Shown piece by piece: positions 51,494 to 60,290 of a stretch of DNA of 64,000 nt (positions within the stretch are counted from its first letter, which is position 1; the number at the start of each line of letters is the position of its first letter). A model generated the notes under the pieces. The model was not told the DNA's origin. It searched no databases and saw only the letters and a list, made by a program, of their open reading frames with translations. Made by a program: the position numbers and the translations under genes. Source of the DNA: Halobaculum sp. CBA1158 (GTDB taxonomy: Archaea > Halobacteriota > Halobacteria > Halobacteriales > Haloferacaceae); contig NZ_CP090371.1 of NCBI RefSeq assembly GCF_021431925.1, positions 1,364,001 through 1,428,000 on the forward strand. The letters are read 5' to 3'.

Positions 51494-51814
51494 ATGATCG
51501 GAGCGGTCGACTCACTATTCGGGAGTCCGCTTCGAATGTCAAACGAGCCAGCTAGTCGGGGAAACTTCGGGGAGGGCCGGCAGCTATCGAACATCATTCT
51601 CGAGTCCGTCACGGAGGTGACCGGGACCGACCCCTCCAGGCTTCCGCCGCTGTATCACGCTGTCGACCCCGACGCATTGGATCGGGTGTTCGCGAGTGAC
51701 GAGCGAACCGGAGAGCGATTGGGCGACGGGCACGTCACGTTCGTCTATCACGACTGCGTCGTCACGGCCCACGCGGACGGTCGAGTGACCGTAGAACCGA
51801 TCGACGGCGGTTAG
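51494..51814 (+). CDS. HalOD1 output-domain protein
   Basis: The 106-residue protein ends with the HalOD1 pattern: QLSNIILESVTEVTGTDPSR, LPPLYHAVDPDALDRVFASD and GHVTFVYHDCVVTAHADGRV. HalOD1 is a haloarchaea-specific putative signalling output domain, usually alone or after receiver and PAS domains. A second in-frame ATG at 51536 would give 92 residues, and I cannot choose firmly between them. Lower local GC than its neighbours is usual for these small genes. The partner is unknown. Confidence 0.85.
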   Translation: MIGAVDSLFGSPLRMSNEPASRGNFGEGRQLSNIILESVTEVTGTDPSRLPPLYHAVDPDALDRVFASDERTGERLGDGHVTFVYHDCVVTAHADGRVTVEPIDGG

Positions 51815-51856
51815 GCGCATGCCCGAACCGGTTCGCGACTCGCTCGAGTCAGCGAC

Positions 51857-52549
51857 TTAGCGTCCGTCGAACAGCGCCGCGACGAGGGTCCGCTCGGCGG
51901 CGTGGACGTGCTCGGAAAACGTCGCCGAAGTGATGCCGAGTTCCGCCGCCACCTCCTCTCCCGTGCACTCGCGTGGCCAGTCGTAGTAGCCGGCCTCGAA
52001 GGCCGTCCGGAGGACCTCGCGCTGGCGGTCGGTGAGGCGCTCCGCCAGCGTTCGGTGCAGCGTCGCCCGCGAGATCAGCGGCGTCATCGACGGCTTCGAC
52101 CGCTTCGACGCCAGCGTCGCCTCGGGCGTCTCGTCGAGGAACGTCCCGACGAGCGTCGCGGCGTCGGCGTCGGCCGGGATCTCGGCGACGATGCTGCCCC
52201 GGCCGCTCGTCCCCCGGACGGTCTGCGGGAGCGCGCCCAGTTCCGCCAGCCGACGCGCCGGACAGTCACCGGACACCAGGAACTCCAACAGGCCACCGTC
52301 CCGGTACGTCTCGACGATCGAGACCTCCGTCCGTTCGTGTACGGACGCGAGCGCCTCGATATCCTCGGGATCGGCGTCGATCGCGTTGAAGAACTCGGCG
52401 TACCGGCCGTCAGATCGTGGAAGTAGCTTGGCGAGTTCGAGGGTACAGTCCGCGACCGCGGACGCTCGGAGGAACGGATACGCCGACCGCTCGAAGCTGA
52501 ACTCCACTTCCAGCACGGTCTCGTTGGCCTCGGCGCTCGTTCCGGACAT
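51857..52549 (-). CDS. Bat-type HTH-10 transcriptional regulator
   Basis: The 230-residue protein has an N-terminal GAF-like/bacterio-opsin-activator region (about 10-150; VLEVEFSFERSAYPFLRASA; EVSIVETYRDGGLLEFLVSG). The C-terminal HTH-10 domain follows (about 170-226; LTDRQREVLRTAFEAGYYDW; CTGEEVAAELGITSATFSEH). This is the large haloarchaeal family named for Bat, the bacterioruberin and bacterio-opsin regulator; most members have no known target. No receiver or PAS domain is present. It lies back to back (convergent) with the HalOD1 gene. Confidence 0.92.
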   Translation of the reverse strand: MSGTSAEANETVLEVEFSFERSAYPFLRASAVADCTLELAKLLPRSDGRYAEFFNAIDADPEDIEALASVHERTEVSIVETYRDGGLLEFLVSGDCPARRLAELGALPQTVRGTSGRGSIVAEIPADADAATLVGTFLDETPEATLASKRSKPSMTPLISRATLHRTLAERLTDRQREVLRTAFEAGYYDWPRECTGEEVAAELGITSATFSEHVHAAERTLVAALFDGR

Positions 52550-52606
52550 ACCCCCCGATTCGTGGCCGAATCGATGAGCCTTTCGGGCGTTCCACCCGCC
52601 CCGGGC

Positions 52607-52876
52607 TCAGCCGATCGTGACCGTCTCCGAGATCGTCCGGTCGCCGTTGAGCGTCACGGCGACCCCGTACTCGCCGGGTTCCTCGGGGTTGTCGACGGCG
52701 GGGTAGCGGACGACGACGGTGTCACCCGACTCGAGCGTGTAGTCGGTGTCGAGCGCGACCGTGAACGAGTAGTCGTTCGTGTTCACGCCGCTGATCGCGA
52801 CCGATCCCGCCGTTGATGCCTGAGTTCGCCTATCCTCTCCGATCGCGCCGAGTCGCTGTCGCCGTCCGCGAGTCGA
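52607..52876 (-). pseudogene. Remnant of an exported protein C-terminal domain
   Basis: The minus strand is open for 90 codons from a stop at 52877-52879 to a TGA at 52607. It has no ATG and no plausible start before the folded part. It encodes GSVAISGVNTNDYSFTVALD, then DTVVVRYPAVDNPEEPGEYG, then VAVTLNGDRTISETVTIG, a typical Ig-like beta domain of haloarchaeal surface proteins. No signal peptide or anchor exists. I read it as the 3' end of a decayed gene. Use of the GTG inside GVNTND would give a 65-residue protein, but I think that unlikely. Confidence 0.6.
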
Positions 52877-52910
52877 TCAGTTCAACCCCGCCCGCGCGCT
52901 GGCTTCGGGC

Positions 52911-53246
52911 GTGACTCTCATCGACTCGCTCCCGCCGCGTCCGCTCCGCTCGGCGGAGCTGGAAGCGCTTCGCGACGCCGAGCGCGTCACCGAGGCGGCA
53001 CCGCTCGGCGTCGACAGCGCGGGGCGAAGCCCCGCGAGCAGCCGGACGGAGTCCGGCGACGACGACGCGATCCGCGCGCTGGCCGTACAGGCAGGCGAGA
53101 CGATCCACGGCCTCGCTTACGACTCGGAGTCCGGATGGACCGTCGTCGAAAGCCGGGAGGCCGGCGACCCCGAGGACCTGGCGGCCGTCCGCGACGCGCT
53201 CAAGAGCTGGGAGGCCCGCCGGGCCGCCGTCGGCGACGGGGAGTAG
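52911..53246 (+). CDS. Small haloarchaeal protein of unknown function
   Basis: The 111-residue acidic soluble protein starts at a GTG (TLIDSLPPRPLRSAELEALR) and ends with an alpha/beta part (ALAVQAGETIHGLAYDSESG; WTVVESREAGDPEDLAAVRD). A low-complexity insert (about 39-55; SAGRSPASSRTESGDD) lies in the middle. I do not recognise a named family. Codon use is like the surrounding genes. It could be a small regulator or a partner of the HxlR protein downstream, but 126 bases and a clear separate promoter divide them. Confidence 0.7.
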   Translation: MTLIDSLPPRPLRSAELEALRDAERVTEAAPLGVDSAGRSPASSRTESGDDDAIRALAVQAGETIHGLAYDSESGWTVVESREAGDPEDLAAVRDALKSWEARRAAVGDGE

Positions 53247-53341
53247 CCGCCGGGCCGTCCCACGAGCGTCCCTGCTCACCGACCTCGAGTGATGGCGTCG
53301 CGACACTCGGTGTCTCGACGCAACCCGGTGCAGATACGAAC

Positions 53342-53350
53342 TACTATATC
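53342..53350 (+). promoter_or_regulatory. TATA box of the HxlR-family gene
   Basis: CTACTATAT lies 23-31 bases before the ATG at 53373; one of the best TATA boxes in the window. It excludes the longer frame starting at 53289. Confidence 0.6.
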
Positions 53351-53372
53351 CGAGCGCGACGTAGCCAGTAGT

Positions 53373-53720
53373 ATGGCAGTAGAGGAGCCGACGGCGGTGG
53401 AGTCGCTCGACGCCGGACCGTGTCCCATCGTCGACGCGCTCGAACAGGTGGGGTCGCGCTGGCGACTGGTGGTGCTGCACGACCTTCAGGAGGGCGAAAA
53501 GCGGTTCAACGAACTGAAGCGGTCGACCGACGCCAGCGCGCGGACGCTCTCGCGCGTGCTCGACGACCTTCGCGAGATGGGGTTCGTCGAGAAGCGGATG
53601 GAGCCGGACGCGCCCGTGGCGACGTTCTACTCCCTCACCGCGAAGGGCGAGTCGCTGTCGCCGGTGTTCGACGAGGTCGAGTCCTGGGCGGGCGAGTGGC
53701 TCGAGGACTGCGCCGAGTAG
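53373..53720 (+). CDS. HxlR-family winged-helix regulator
   Basis: The 115-residue DNA-binding protein has the family opening CPIVDALEQVGSRWRLVVLH and the recognition region FNELKRSTDASARTLSRVLD. The wing is GFVEKRMEPDAPVATFYSLT, and KGESLSPVFDEVESWAGEWL closes it. HxlR proteins are small dimeric regulators, often responding to redox or reactive aldehydes through a cysteine; here the single early Cys is in PCPIVDA. Its target is not evident, as no catabolic gene is next to it. Confidence 0.93.
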   Translation: MAVEEPTAVESLDAGPCPIVDALEQVGSRWRLVVLHDLQEGEKRFNELKRSTDASARTLSRVLDDLREMGFVEKRMEPDAPVATFYSLTAKGESLSPVFDEVESWAGEWLEDCAE

Positions 53721-53862
53721 CGTCGCGCCGGCGGGCGGACCCTCGGCCGTCGCGTCCGGTCGTCGGCCACGGGTCACGGCTCCCGGGTACCGATCGACCG
53801 ATCGACCGGTCGGATCGCCCGGGTTTATGTCCCCGCCCGTTCGCGGGCGAACCGATGAGACG

Positions 53863-55008
53863 ATGAGCGACGGCGGCGAGCCCGATCTCTCTCCGAGTCG
53901 CGCCCGAGCGGGAACGCCGGGGGTCGACGACGCCTTCGAGACGACGCACGCCGTGAGCGTCGGCGACGCCCGGGCGCTCCCGCTGCCGGACGACAGCGTC
54001 GAGTTGGTCGTCACGTCGCCGCCGTATCCGATGGTCGAACAGTGGGACGACCTGTTTCGGGACCTCGGCGAGAGCGTCGAGGGGTCGCTCTCGGCGGCCG
54101 AGGATGGCGACCCCGCGGCCGCCGAGCGCGCCTTCGAGGCGATGCACGACGCGCTGGCTCCGGCGTGGGCAGAGGTCGCGCGCGTGCTCGCGCCCGGCGG
54201 CGTCGCCTGCGTCACCGTCGGCGATGCGACCCGGTCGCTGGGCGGGCGCTTCCGGCTGTGGGACAACGGCGGTCGCGTCGCCGACGCCCTCGAGAGCCGG
54301 GGGCTCGACCGCCTCCCGGGCGTGCTCTGGCACAAGCCGACGAACTCGCCGACGAAGTTCATGGGCAGCGGCACCCTCCCCCCGAACGCCTACGTCACGC
54401 TCGAGCACGAGCGCGTCCTCGTGTTCCGGAACGGGACGCGGCGCTCGTTCCCCGCCGGCGACGAGGCGCGCTACGCGTCGGCGTTCTTCTGGGAGGAGCG
54501 CAACCGCTGGTTCTCGGAGTCGTGGGAGGGGCTCGCGGGCGCAGACCAGTCGCTCGGCGGGACCGCCGCCCGCGACCGCTCGGCCGCGTTCCCGTTCGAA
54601 CTCCCCTACCGACTCGTGAACATGTACTCGACGTACGGCGACCGCGTGCTCGATCCCTTCTGGGGGACGGGGACGACGACGCTAGCGGCGATGGCCGCCG
54701 GCCGCGACTCGGTCGGGGTCGAACGCGACCCGGCGCTCGTCCCCGCTTTCGACGAGCGCGTCGCCGACCTCCCCGAGCGCTCGCGCGAGCGCGGGCGTCG
54801 CCGCCTGCGCGACCACCGGACGTTCGTGGCCGAGCGCGACGAGGAGCCGGGATACGAGGCGACCCACTACGAGTTCCCGGTGGTCACGAAGGCCGAGCGC
54901 GACCTCCGCGTGTACGCGGCTGAGGCCGTACGGGCGACGCCGCTGGGGTATCGCGTCCGCCACAGCCCCGTCTGCGACCCCGAACTCGAACGCGACTCCG
55001 ACGGGTGA
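53863..55008 (+). CDS. zim: Site-specific DNA methyltransferase, candidate CTAG methylase Zim
   Basis: The 381-residue amino-methyltransferase has motif IV TSPPYPMVEQWDDLF (about 51-65) near the N-terminus and the AdoMet motif I DPFWGTGTTTLAAMAAGRDS (about 265-284) late. That order is the beta class, and SPPY is typical of N4-cytosine enzymes. A target-recognition region with WHKPTNSPTKFMGSGTLPPN lies between. Haloarchaea carry a conserved orphan methylase of this type, Zim, that modifies CTAG. The assignment rests on motif order, orphan context and my memory of the family. No restriction enzyme gene is adjacent. The ATG follows GTTTATGT at 53823-53830. Confidence 0.75.
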   Translation: MSDGGEPDLSPSRARAGTPGVDDAFETTHAVSVGDARALPLPDDSVELVVTSPPYPMVEQWDDLFRDLGESVEGSLSAAEDGDPAAAERAFEAMHDALAPAWAEVARVLAPGGVACVTVGDATRSLGGRFRLWDNGGRVADALESRGLDRLPGVLWHKPTNSPTKFMGSGTLPPNAYVTLEHERVLVFRNGTRRSFPAGDEARYASAFFWEERNRWFSESWEGLAGADQSLGGTAARDRSAAFPFELPYRLVNMYSTYGDRVLDPFWGTGTTTLAAMAAGRDSVGVERDPALVPAFDERVADLPERSRERGRRRLRDHRTFVAERDEEPGYEATHYEFPVVTKAERDLRVYAAEAVRATPLGYRVRHSPVCDPELERDSDG

Positions 55009-55100
55009 GTTCGTCGGGGAGAAAAGCGAGATACCGATCGCTGCCGGGACCGTTCTCTGCCGGGACCGTTCTCTGCCGGAACCGATCTCCCTCGGGACGC

Positions 55101-55721
55101 CTAGAACAGCCCGAGGGTGGCCGAGCCGGCCCCGAACAGGCCGAGCGTCACGAGCAGTCGGCCGACGCTCCCGACGAACGTCGCGATCGCGAACCGGACG
55201 TAATCCCGCTCCAGCACGGCGAACGCGTAGATCGACAGGGTGTCCGGGAAGAAGGGGACGCACAGCGCCAGCGCCAGGCCGCCGTACCCGTAGCGGCGCG
55301 CGAGTTCGACCGTGGCCGACTCCGACCACTCAATCACGTCGAACCGAGAGTTTCGCAGCCACCGGATGAGCGGGCCGGACTGCTTGGCCTCCTGGCCGAT
55401 GTGAAACGCGAACACCGAGCCGGCGGCCTTCCCGACGCCCGACACGAGGATGATGAGCGTGAGGCGAAGCCAGCCGGGGACGCCGAGGTTCAGCGGCGCG
55501 AGCAGGACGACCTCGCTGACGCCCGGTAGCGCGAACGCGATCAGGAACGAGTAGACGAAGATGATCCCGAGCCCGGTCCACCCGGTCGCGGTCTCGACCA
55601 GTCGGGAGAGCCAGCCGAAGTCGGGCCACCAGCCGAGGTCGGTGGCCAGCAGTACCGGTCCGAGCGGATCCGCCCCCAGCAGATCCGCGGCGGCCGCGAG
55701 CGGAACGGGAGGGACTGTCAC
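55101..55721 (-). CDS. VTT/SNARE-associated (DedA/YqaA-like) membrane protein
   Basis: The 206-residue membrane protein has a GTG start and about four hydrophobic segments. The VTT-domain pattern is YSFLIAFALPGVSEVVLLAP and ILVSGVGKAAGSVFAFHIGQ, then GGLALALCVPFFPDTLSIYA. VTT proteins act in lipid scrambling or transport of lipid-linked carriers in bacteria and eukaryotes. The N-terminal 35 residues are Pro/Ala/Leu-rich with no clear signal. It converges on the methylase gene. Confidence 0.88.
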   Translation of the reverse strand: MTVPPVPLAAAADLLGADPLGPVLLATDLGWWPDFGWLSRLVETATGWTGLGIIFVYSFLIAFALPGVSEVVLLAPLNLGVPGWLRLTLIILVSGVGKAAGSVFAFHIGQEAKQSGPLIRWLRNSRFDVIEWSESATVELARRYGYGGLALALCVPFFPDTLSIYAFAVLERDYVRFAIATFVGSVGRLLVTLGLFGAGSATLGLF

Positions 55722-55808
55722 GAGTGCACCGCGGGGGCACCGCAGAATAAGTGCGGTGGTTCCCGGCGGGGTCCGCGGGTGGTCGTCGCGGACGCCGTTC
55801 CCGACCGG

Positions 55809-56906
55809 CTACCGGATCTCGTCGAGGTCGTCGAGAAACGCCGCCAGCGACTCGCGGGTGACGTGCGGCATGAGGACGACGCGCGCCTCGCCGGAGCCGG
55901 TCCGCGAGAGCCGCCAGCCCAGCTCCCGAAGCGCGGTGAACGCCCCGGGCGCGAGGTCGAACGCCACCAGCGGAAGCTCCGGGTCGACGACGCGGTCGAC
56001 GCGACCGCGGAGTTCGTCGGCGAACCACGCGGCCAACTCGTCGGCGCGCTCGTACTCCTCGCGGTAGCCGTCGGGCCACAGCGCCGAAAGCGCCGCGACC
56101 GCGCTCGCGACGCCCGCGCCCGACCGAGTGCCGGTGAGGCTGGCCTGGGCGGTCGTCTCCAGGTACGGCGTCTCCACGGCGAGGGCGTCCAGGGCGGCGC
56201 GGTCGCGCGCGAGCAGTCCGCCGGCGGGCACCGCCGCGCGCCCGACCTTGTGAGGGTCGATCGTCACCGTCGAGACGCCGTCGACGCCGAAGTCCCAGTC
56301 GTGTCCCGAGAACGGGAGGTAGAACCCGCCCCAGGCGGCGTCGACGTGGAGCGGGACGCCGGCGTCGACCGCGAGGTCCGCCATCGCGGGGATCGGGTCC
56401 ACGCGACCGTACTCCGTCGATCCCGCGACGGCGACGACGAGCGCGGCGTCGTCGTCGAGGGCGGCGGCGACGGCGTCTGCGTCGGCCCGGCCGTCGTCGT
56501 CGGTCGGCACGGTCCGGAGGCGTACGTCGAGCACGGACGCGGCCTTGTGGAAACTGAAGTGGGCCGATTCGGGGACGACGACGACCGGATCGTCGGCGTC
56601 GGCGCGCTCGCGCGCCGAGCGGACTGCCTGAACGTTCGATTCGGTGCCGCCGGTGGTGACGTAGCCGTGTGACGAGACGTCGGACTCGACGGCTCCCTCG
56701 GCGTCCGCGAGTCCGGTTATCTCCGCGAGCGCGCCGACGGCCTCGCGCTCCAGGTCCGCGATCGTCTCGTACGTCGCCGGGTCGCCGGGGTTCGTCGCGA
56801 GAAAGCGCTCGGCCGCCCGCCGCGCCGCCGGGTGCGGCTCGGTGCACATCGAGGAGAGCACGCGCTCGAACGACTGCGGGCGTCGTTCGTCGACGGGCGA
56901 CTGCAT
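55809..56906 (-). CDS. mfnA: L-tyrosine/L-aspartate decarboxylase MfnA (PLP group II)
   Basis: The 365-residue PLP enzyme has [20 protein letters not shown], the PLP-stacking histidine in [37 protein letters not shown] and the Schiff-base lysine in [20 protein letters not shown] (Lys220). In methanogens MfnA makes tyramine for methanofuran. In haloarchaea, which lack methanofuran, the same family probably decarboxylates aspartate to beta-alanine for coenzyme A; this is family knowledge rather than a sequence proof. Length is standard. An ATG start with CCTAACT on the minus strand at about -25. Confidence 0.93.
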   Translation of the reverse strand: MQSPVDERRPQSFERVLSSMCTEPHPAARRAAERFLATNPGDPATYETIADLEREAVGALAEITGLADAEGAVESDVSSHGYVTTGGTESNVQAVRSARERADADDPVVVVPESAHFSFHKAASVLDVRLRTVPTDDDGRADADAVAAALDDDAALVVAVAGSTEYGRVDPIPAMADLAVDAGVPLHVDAAWGGFYLPFSGHDWDFGVDGVSTVTIDPHKVGRAAVPAGGLLARDRAALDALAVETPYLETTAQASLTGTRSGAGVASAVAALSALWPDGYREEYERADELAAWFADELRGRVDRVVDPELPLVAFDLAPGAFTALRELGWRLSRTGSGEARVVLMPHVTRESLAAFLDDLDEIR

Positions 56907-56976
56907 TGCCGTACCGACGGGGTGAACGGGAGTTAGGGGTTGCGCTTTCGGGCGTCGGGTTCGCGTCCGACGACGG

Positions 56977-59328
56977 TCAGCGCACGTCGTCGAGGATCAG
57001 CTTCTGCTCGGTGCGCTTGACCTCGTGTTGCACGTCGCGGACGGCGTCGATGTTCGCGGAGATGCTCGTGACGCCCTCCTCGACGAGGAAGTCGACCATC
57101 TCGGGCTTCGAGCCGGCCTGCCCGCAGATGCTCGTGTCCACGTCGAGTTCGCGACACGTCTCGATCACCTCGCCGATGAGCGAGAGGACCGTCGGGTGAA
57201 GCTCGTCGAATCGGTCGGCGACGTTGCTGTTGTTGCGGTCGACCGCGAGCGTGTACTGCGTGAGGTCGTTCGTCCCGAAGGAGGCGAAGTCGATGCCGCA
57301 CTCGGCCAACTCCTCGATGGCGAGCGCGCTCGCGGGCGTCTCGATCATCACGCCCCAGCGGCGCTTCGCGGGGTCGATGCCGACGGCCTCCATGTGGCCC
57401 TTGGCGGCCTCCACGTCGTCGGCGTCGTTCACCAGCGGGAGCATCAGCTCGACGTTGTCGTAGCCCATCTCGTAGAGCCGCTTGAACGCCGTCAGCTCCT
57501 GGCGGAACACGTCGGTCTTGTCGAGCGACCGGCGGATCCCGCGCCACCCCATCATCGGGTTGTGCTCGTCGGGCTCGGTCTCCCCGCCCTCCAACTCGCG
57601 GAACTCGTCGGTCGGAGCGTCGAGGGTGCGGGCGCGGACGGGCCGGGGGTAGAACTCCTCGGCGACCTCGCGGATGCCCTCGACCAGTTCCTCGACGTAC
57701 GCGTCAGCGCCGTTGTCCGCGATGAACTTCTCGGGCGTGACGCCCAGCGACAGCACCATGTGCTCGATCCGCAGGAGGCCGACGCCGTCCGCGCCCGTCG
57801 CTGCGGCGCGTTCTGCGGCCTCCGGGATGGAGACGTTCACCTTCACCTCCGTCGCGGTCATCGGCTTGACCGGCGTCTCGGGGCGCACGGCCTCGACGGG
57901 TTCGTGCTCGTCCTCGCCGCGTTCGGCGGCGCTGCCCCGGCGGATCGTCCCCTTGTCCCCGTCGATGGTGACGACCTGGCCGTCCGAGAGCGCGCTCGTC
58001 GCCGAGCCGGTCCCGACGACCGCCGGGACGCCGAGTTCGCGCGAGACGATGGCCGCGTGGCTGGTCATGCCGCCCTCGTCGGTGACGATACCGACCGCGC
58101 GCTTCATCGCGGGCACCATGTCCGGCATCGTCATCTCGGTGACGATGAGGTCGCCCTCCTTCACCTGGTCGAGGTGGTCGAGCTTCGTGACGATGCGCAC
58201 CTCGCCGGAGACGATCCCCGGCGACGCGCCGAGCCCCCGGAACAGGACCTCGTCGTCGCCCTCGCCGCCGTCGGTCCCCGTCGCGGTCGCGCCCGCGACG
58301 GTCTCCGCGTCGGAGCCGCCGTTGGTGACGCTCGCGCGCTCCGTGCTCGAGGGGTCGGTTCCGGTCCCGCCCGCCGAGTCGGAGATGGTCGTGATCGGAC
58401 GCGACTGGAGCATGTACACCTCGCCGTCGTGGATCGCCCACTCCACGTCCTGCGGGTCGCCGTAGTGGTCCTCGACCCGCCGCCCTAGCTCGACGAGTCG
58501 CTCGATCTCGGCGTCCGTGAGCACGCGTTCCTCACGCTTCTCGTCGGAGACCGCACGCTCGACGGTCTCGCCCGTCTCGAGGTCCTTCTCCATGAGGATC
58601 TTCTTGTCGGCGACGGTCACGTCCTCGACGGCCGCCGTCTCGCGGTCGACGACGTAGTTGTCGGGGGAGACAGAGCCGGAGACGACCGCTTCGCCCAGTC
58701 CCCACGCGGCCTCGATGATGATCTCGGGCTCCCCCGTCGAGGGGTGGGAGGTGAACATCACGCCGGACTTCTCGGCGTCGACCATCCGCTGGACGACGAC
58801 CGCGATGTCGACCTCCGAGTGCGGGAAGCCCTGTCGCTGGCGGTAGTAGATCGCGCGCTGGGAGAACAGCGACGCCCAGCACTCCTTGACGCGCTCGATC
58901 AGCGCGTCCTCGCGGACGTTGAGGAACGTCTCCTGCTGGCCGGCGAAGGAGGCGTCGGGGAGGTCCTCCGCGGTCGCCGACGACCGCACGGCGACGAACG
59001 CCCCCTCGTCGCCGTCGGCCATCGACCGATAGGCCTCGAGGATCCCCTCGCGGACGGACTCGGGGAGCTCCGTCCCGAGGATAAGCTCGCGGGCCGCCTC
59101 CTCGGCCGCGCGCAGCTCGGCGGAGTCCTCGGGGTCGATGTCGACGGCCGCGAACAGCTCCTCGTCGATGCCGGCCTCCTCGATGAACGTCCGGTAGGTA
59201 CCCGCGGTCACCACGAACCCCGGCGGAACCGGGAGGCCCGCGCCGGTCAACTCGCCCAACGAGGCCCCTTTCCCGCCGACGGTATCCAGGTCGTCGGCGG
59301 AAACGTCGTCCAGCCAAAGTACAGCCAT
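56977..59328 (-). CDS. ppsA: Phosphoenolpyruvate synthase
   Basis: The 783-residue cytosolic enzyme makes PEP from pyruvate and ATP for gluconeogenesis. The N-terminal ATP-grasp part opens [20 protein letters not shown]. The swivelling histidine domain has [20 protein letters not shown] (phospho-His near 424), and the C-terminal TIM barrel has [30 protein letters not shown] and the catalytic Cys in [15 protein letters not shown] Ser/Thr/Gly-rich linker (about 330-365) joins the first two. I start at 59328 where the family starts; upstream codons to 59589 are not family-like. It works with malic enzyme at 3156. A six-unit 11-base repeat lies upstream. Confidence 0.96.
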   Translation of the reverse strand: MAVLWLDDVSADDLDTVGGKGASLGELTGAGLPVPPGFVVTAGTYRTFIEEAGIDEELFAAVDIDPEDSAELRAAEEAARELILGTELPESVREGILEAYRSMADGDEGAFVAVRSSATAEDLPDASFAGQQETFLNVREDALIERVKECWASLFSQRAIYYRQRQGFPHSEVDIAVVVQRMVDAEKSGVMFTSHPSTGEPEIIIEAAWGLGEAVVSGSVSPDNYVVDRETAAVEDVTVADKKILMEKDLETGETVERAVSDEKREERVLTDAEIERLVELGRRVEDHYGDPQDVEWAIHDGEVYMLQSRPITTISDSAGGTGTDPSSTERASVTNGGSDAETVAGATATGTDGGEGDDEVLFRGLGASPGIVSGEVRIVTKLDHLDQVKEGDLIVTEMTMPDMVPAMKRAVGIVTDEGGMTSHAAIVSRELGVPAVVGTGSATSALSDGQVVTIDGDKGTIRRGSAAERGEDEHEPVEAVRPETPVKPMTATEVKVNVSIPEAAERAAATGADGVGLLRIEHMVLSLGVTPEKFIADNGADAYVEELVEGIREVAEEFYPRPVRARTLDAPTDEFRELEGGETEPDEHNPMMGWRGIRRSLDKTDVFRQELTAFKRLYEMGYDNVELMLPLVNDADDVEAAKGHMEAVGIDPAKRRWGVMIETPASALAIEELAECGIDFASFGTNDLTQYTLAVDRNNSNVADRFDELHPTVLSLIGEVIETCRELDVDTSICGQAGSKPEMVDFLVEEGVTSISANIDAVRDVQHEVKRTEQKLILDDVR

Positions 59329-59449
59329 TTCGTACGAGAACGGTCCCCGGACGTGACCAAGAAGGTTCCGACAGGCGCAACCGTTCGGGAGTCTGTACTC
59401 GGTTCTGAGTACCGCTGCGCCGCGTTCGACCGGTCTCGGCGTCTCGGCC

Positions 59450-59515
59450 GATCCGGGGGCGATCTTGGGGCGATTCAGGAGCGATCCGAGGGTAATCCGA
59501 GGGTGATCCGGGCGG
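59450..59515. repeat. Six tandem 11-base units between ppsA and a divergent gene
   Basis: Units start at 59450, 59461, 59472, 59483, 59494 and 59505. They read GATCCGGGGGC, GATCTTGGGGC, GATTCAGGAGC, GATCCGAGGGT, AATCCGAGGGT and GATCCGGGCGG. The consensus is GATCCGRGGGY with near-helical spacing. The array lies 122 bases upstream of the ppsA start and 80 bases upstream of the gene at 59595. Confidence 0.8.
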
Positions 59516-59594
59516 ACTAACCGGCGGCGATGGACCGGCATCTCAGGGGACGCGGATCGCGAACTTTTCGACGCCGGCCGTCTCATCACGGGGC

Positions 59595-60113
59595 ATGAGC
59601 GATCAGTCGTCTCCCGACGATCCGCCCGAGGAGCCGTACCTCGCGGCGGCCGCGGCCGACCGCTGGGACGTGCTCCGCTACGAGGAAGAGCACGGGGCGG
59701 TCCACCGGGTGGTTCCGGCGGGCGCGGGGTCGTCCGTCGTGACGACCTACCGACGGCGGGCGCGGTCGCGACGGCGGATCGTCCTCGCGATCGTTCCGAT
59801 CGCAGCGGTCGGCCTGCCGGCGGCGGGCTGGCTGCTCGCCGCCTGGTACGGCTTGGCCGTCGGCGCGGTCACGGCCGCCATCACCGCGGCGATCATCGTC
59901 CGCAGGCGCGTGGGGGAGGACCCCGACGAGTGGACCGACGTGCCCGAGGTGATCGACGCCAGCGCCAGCGCCGAGACCGCCCGGTCCTACGGACTGGAGA
60001 ACGAGGCGACGATCCGCGAGGCGAGGGCCTACCTCGACGCCAACCCGGAGGCGAGGCCGGAGCGCTCGCCCGAGGACGCGCTCGAGGCCGCGAGCGGACG
60101 CGACCGGACGTAG
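59595..60113 (+). CDS. Small membrane protein with soluble flanks, unknown function
   Basis: The 172-residue protein has an acidic N-terminal region (about 1-55; EPYLAAAAADRWDVLRYEEE). Two closely spaced hydrophobic helices follow (about 60-100; RRRIVLAIVPIAAVGLPAAG and the segment after). The acidic cytoplasmic C-terminus is SYGLENEATIREARAYLDAN. Positive residues (TTYRRRARSRRR) before the first helix and after the second (IVRRRVGEDP) suggest both ends are cytoplasmic. I do not recognise a family. GAACTTTTCG about 30 bases upstream is a plausible TATA box. Divergent from ppsA. Confidence 0.75.
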   Translation: MSDQSSPDDPPEEPYLAAAAADRWDVLRYEEEHGAVHRVVPAGAGSSVVTTYRRRARSRRRIVLAIVPIAAVGLPAAGWLLAAWYGLAVGAVTAAITAAIIVRRRVGEDPDEWTDVPEVIDASASAETARSYGLENEATIREARAYLDANPEARPERSPEDALEAASGRDRT

Positions 60114-60198
60114 TGGGTTGATATCGACCGGTCCGAACTGATCTGTGGAGATCCCAAGAAGACGGAACGAATCGGAGGATTTTGACTGAGACGGGGTA

Positions 60199-60268
60199 AC
60201 GAGGCGGCTCCGACGAGGCGGCTCCAACGAAGCGACTCCGACGAGGCGGATCCGACGAACCGGTCTCG
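60199..60268. repeat. Five tandem 14-base units between convergent genes
   Basis: Units of the form ACGAGGCGGCTCCG start at 60199, 60213, 60227, 60241 and 60255; the last is the most changed (ACGAACCGGTCTCG). They lie between two convergent stop codons, where a role in transcription end is possible. No hairpin with a T-run is evident. Confidence 0.8.
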
Positions 60269-60290
60269 GCGGCCGGGTCGCTTCCGGCGG

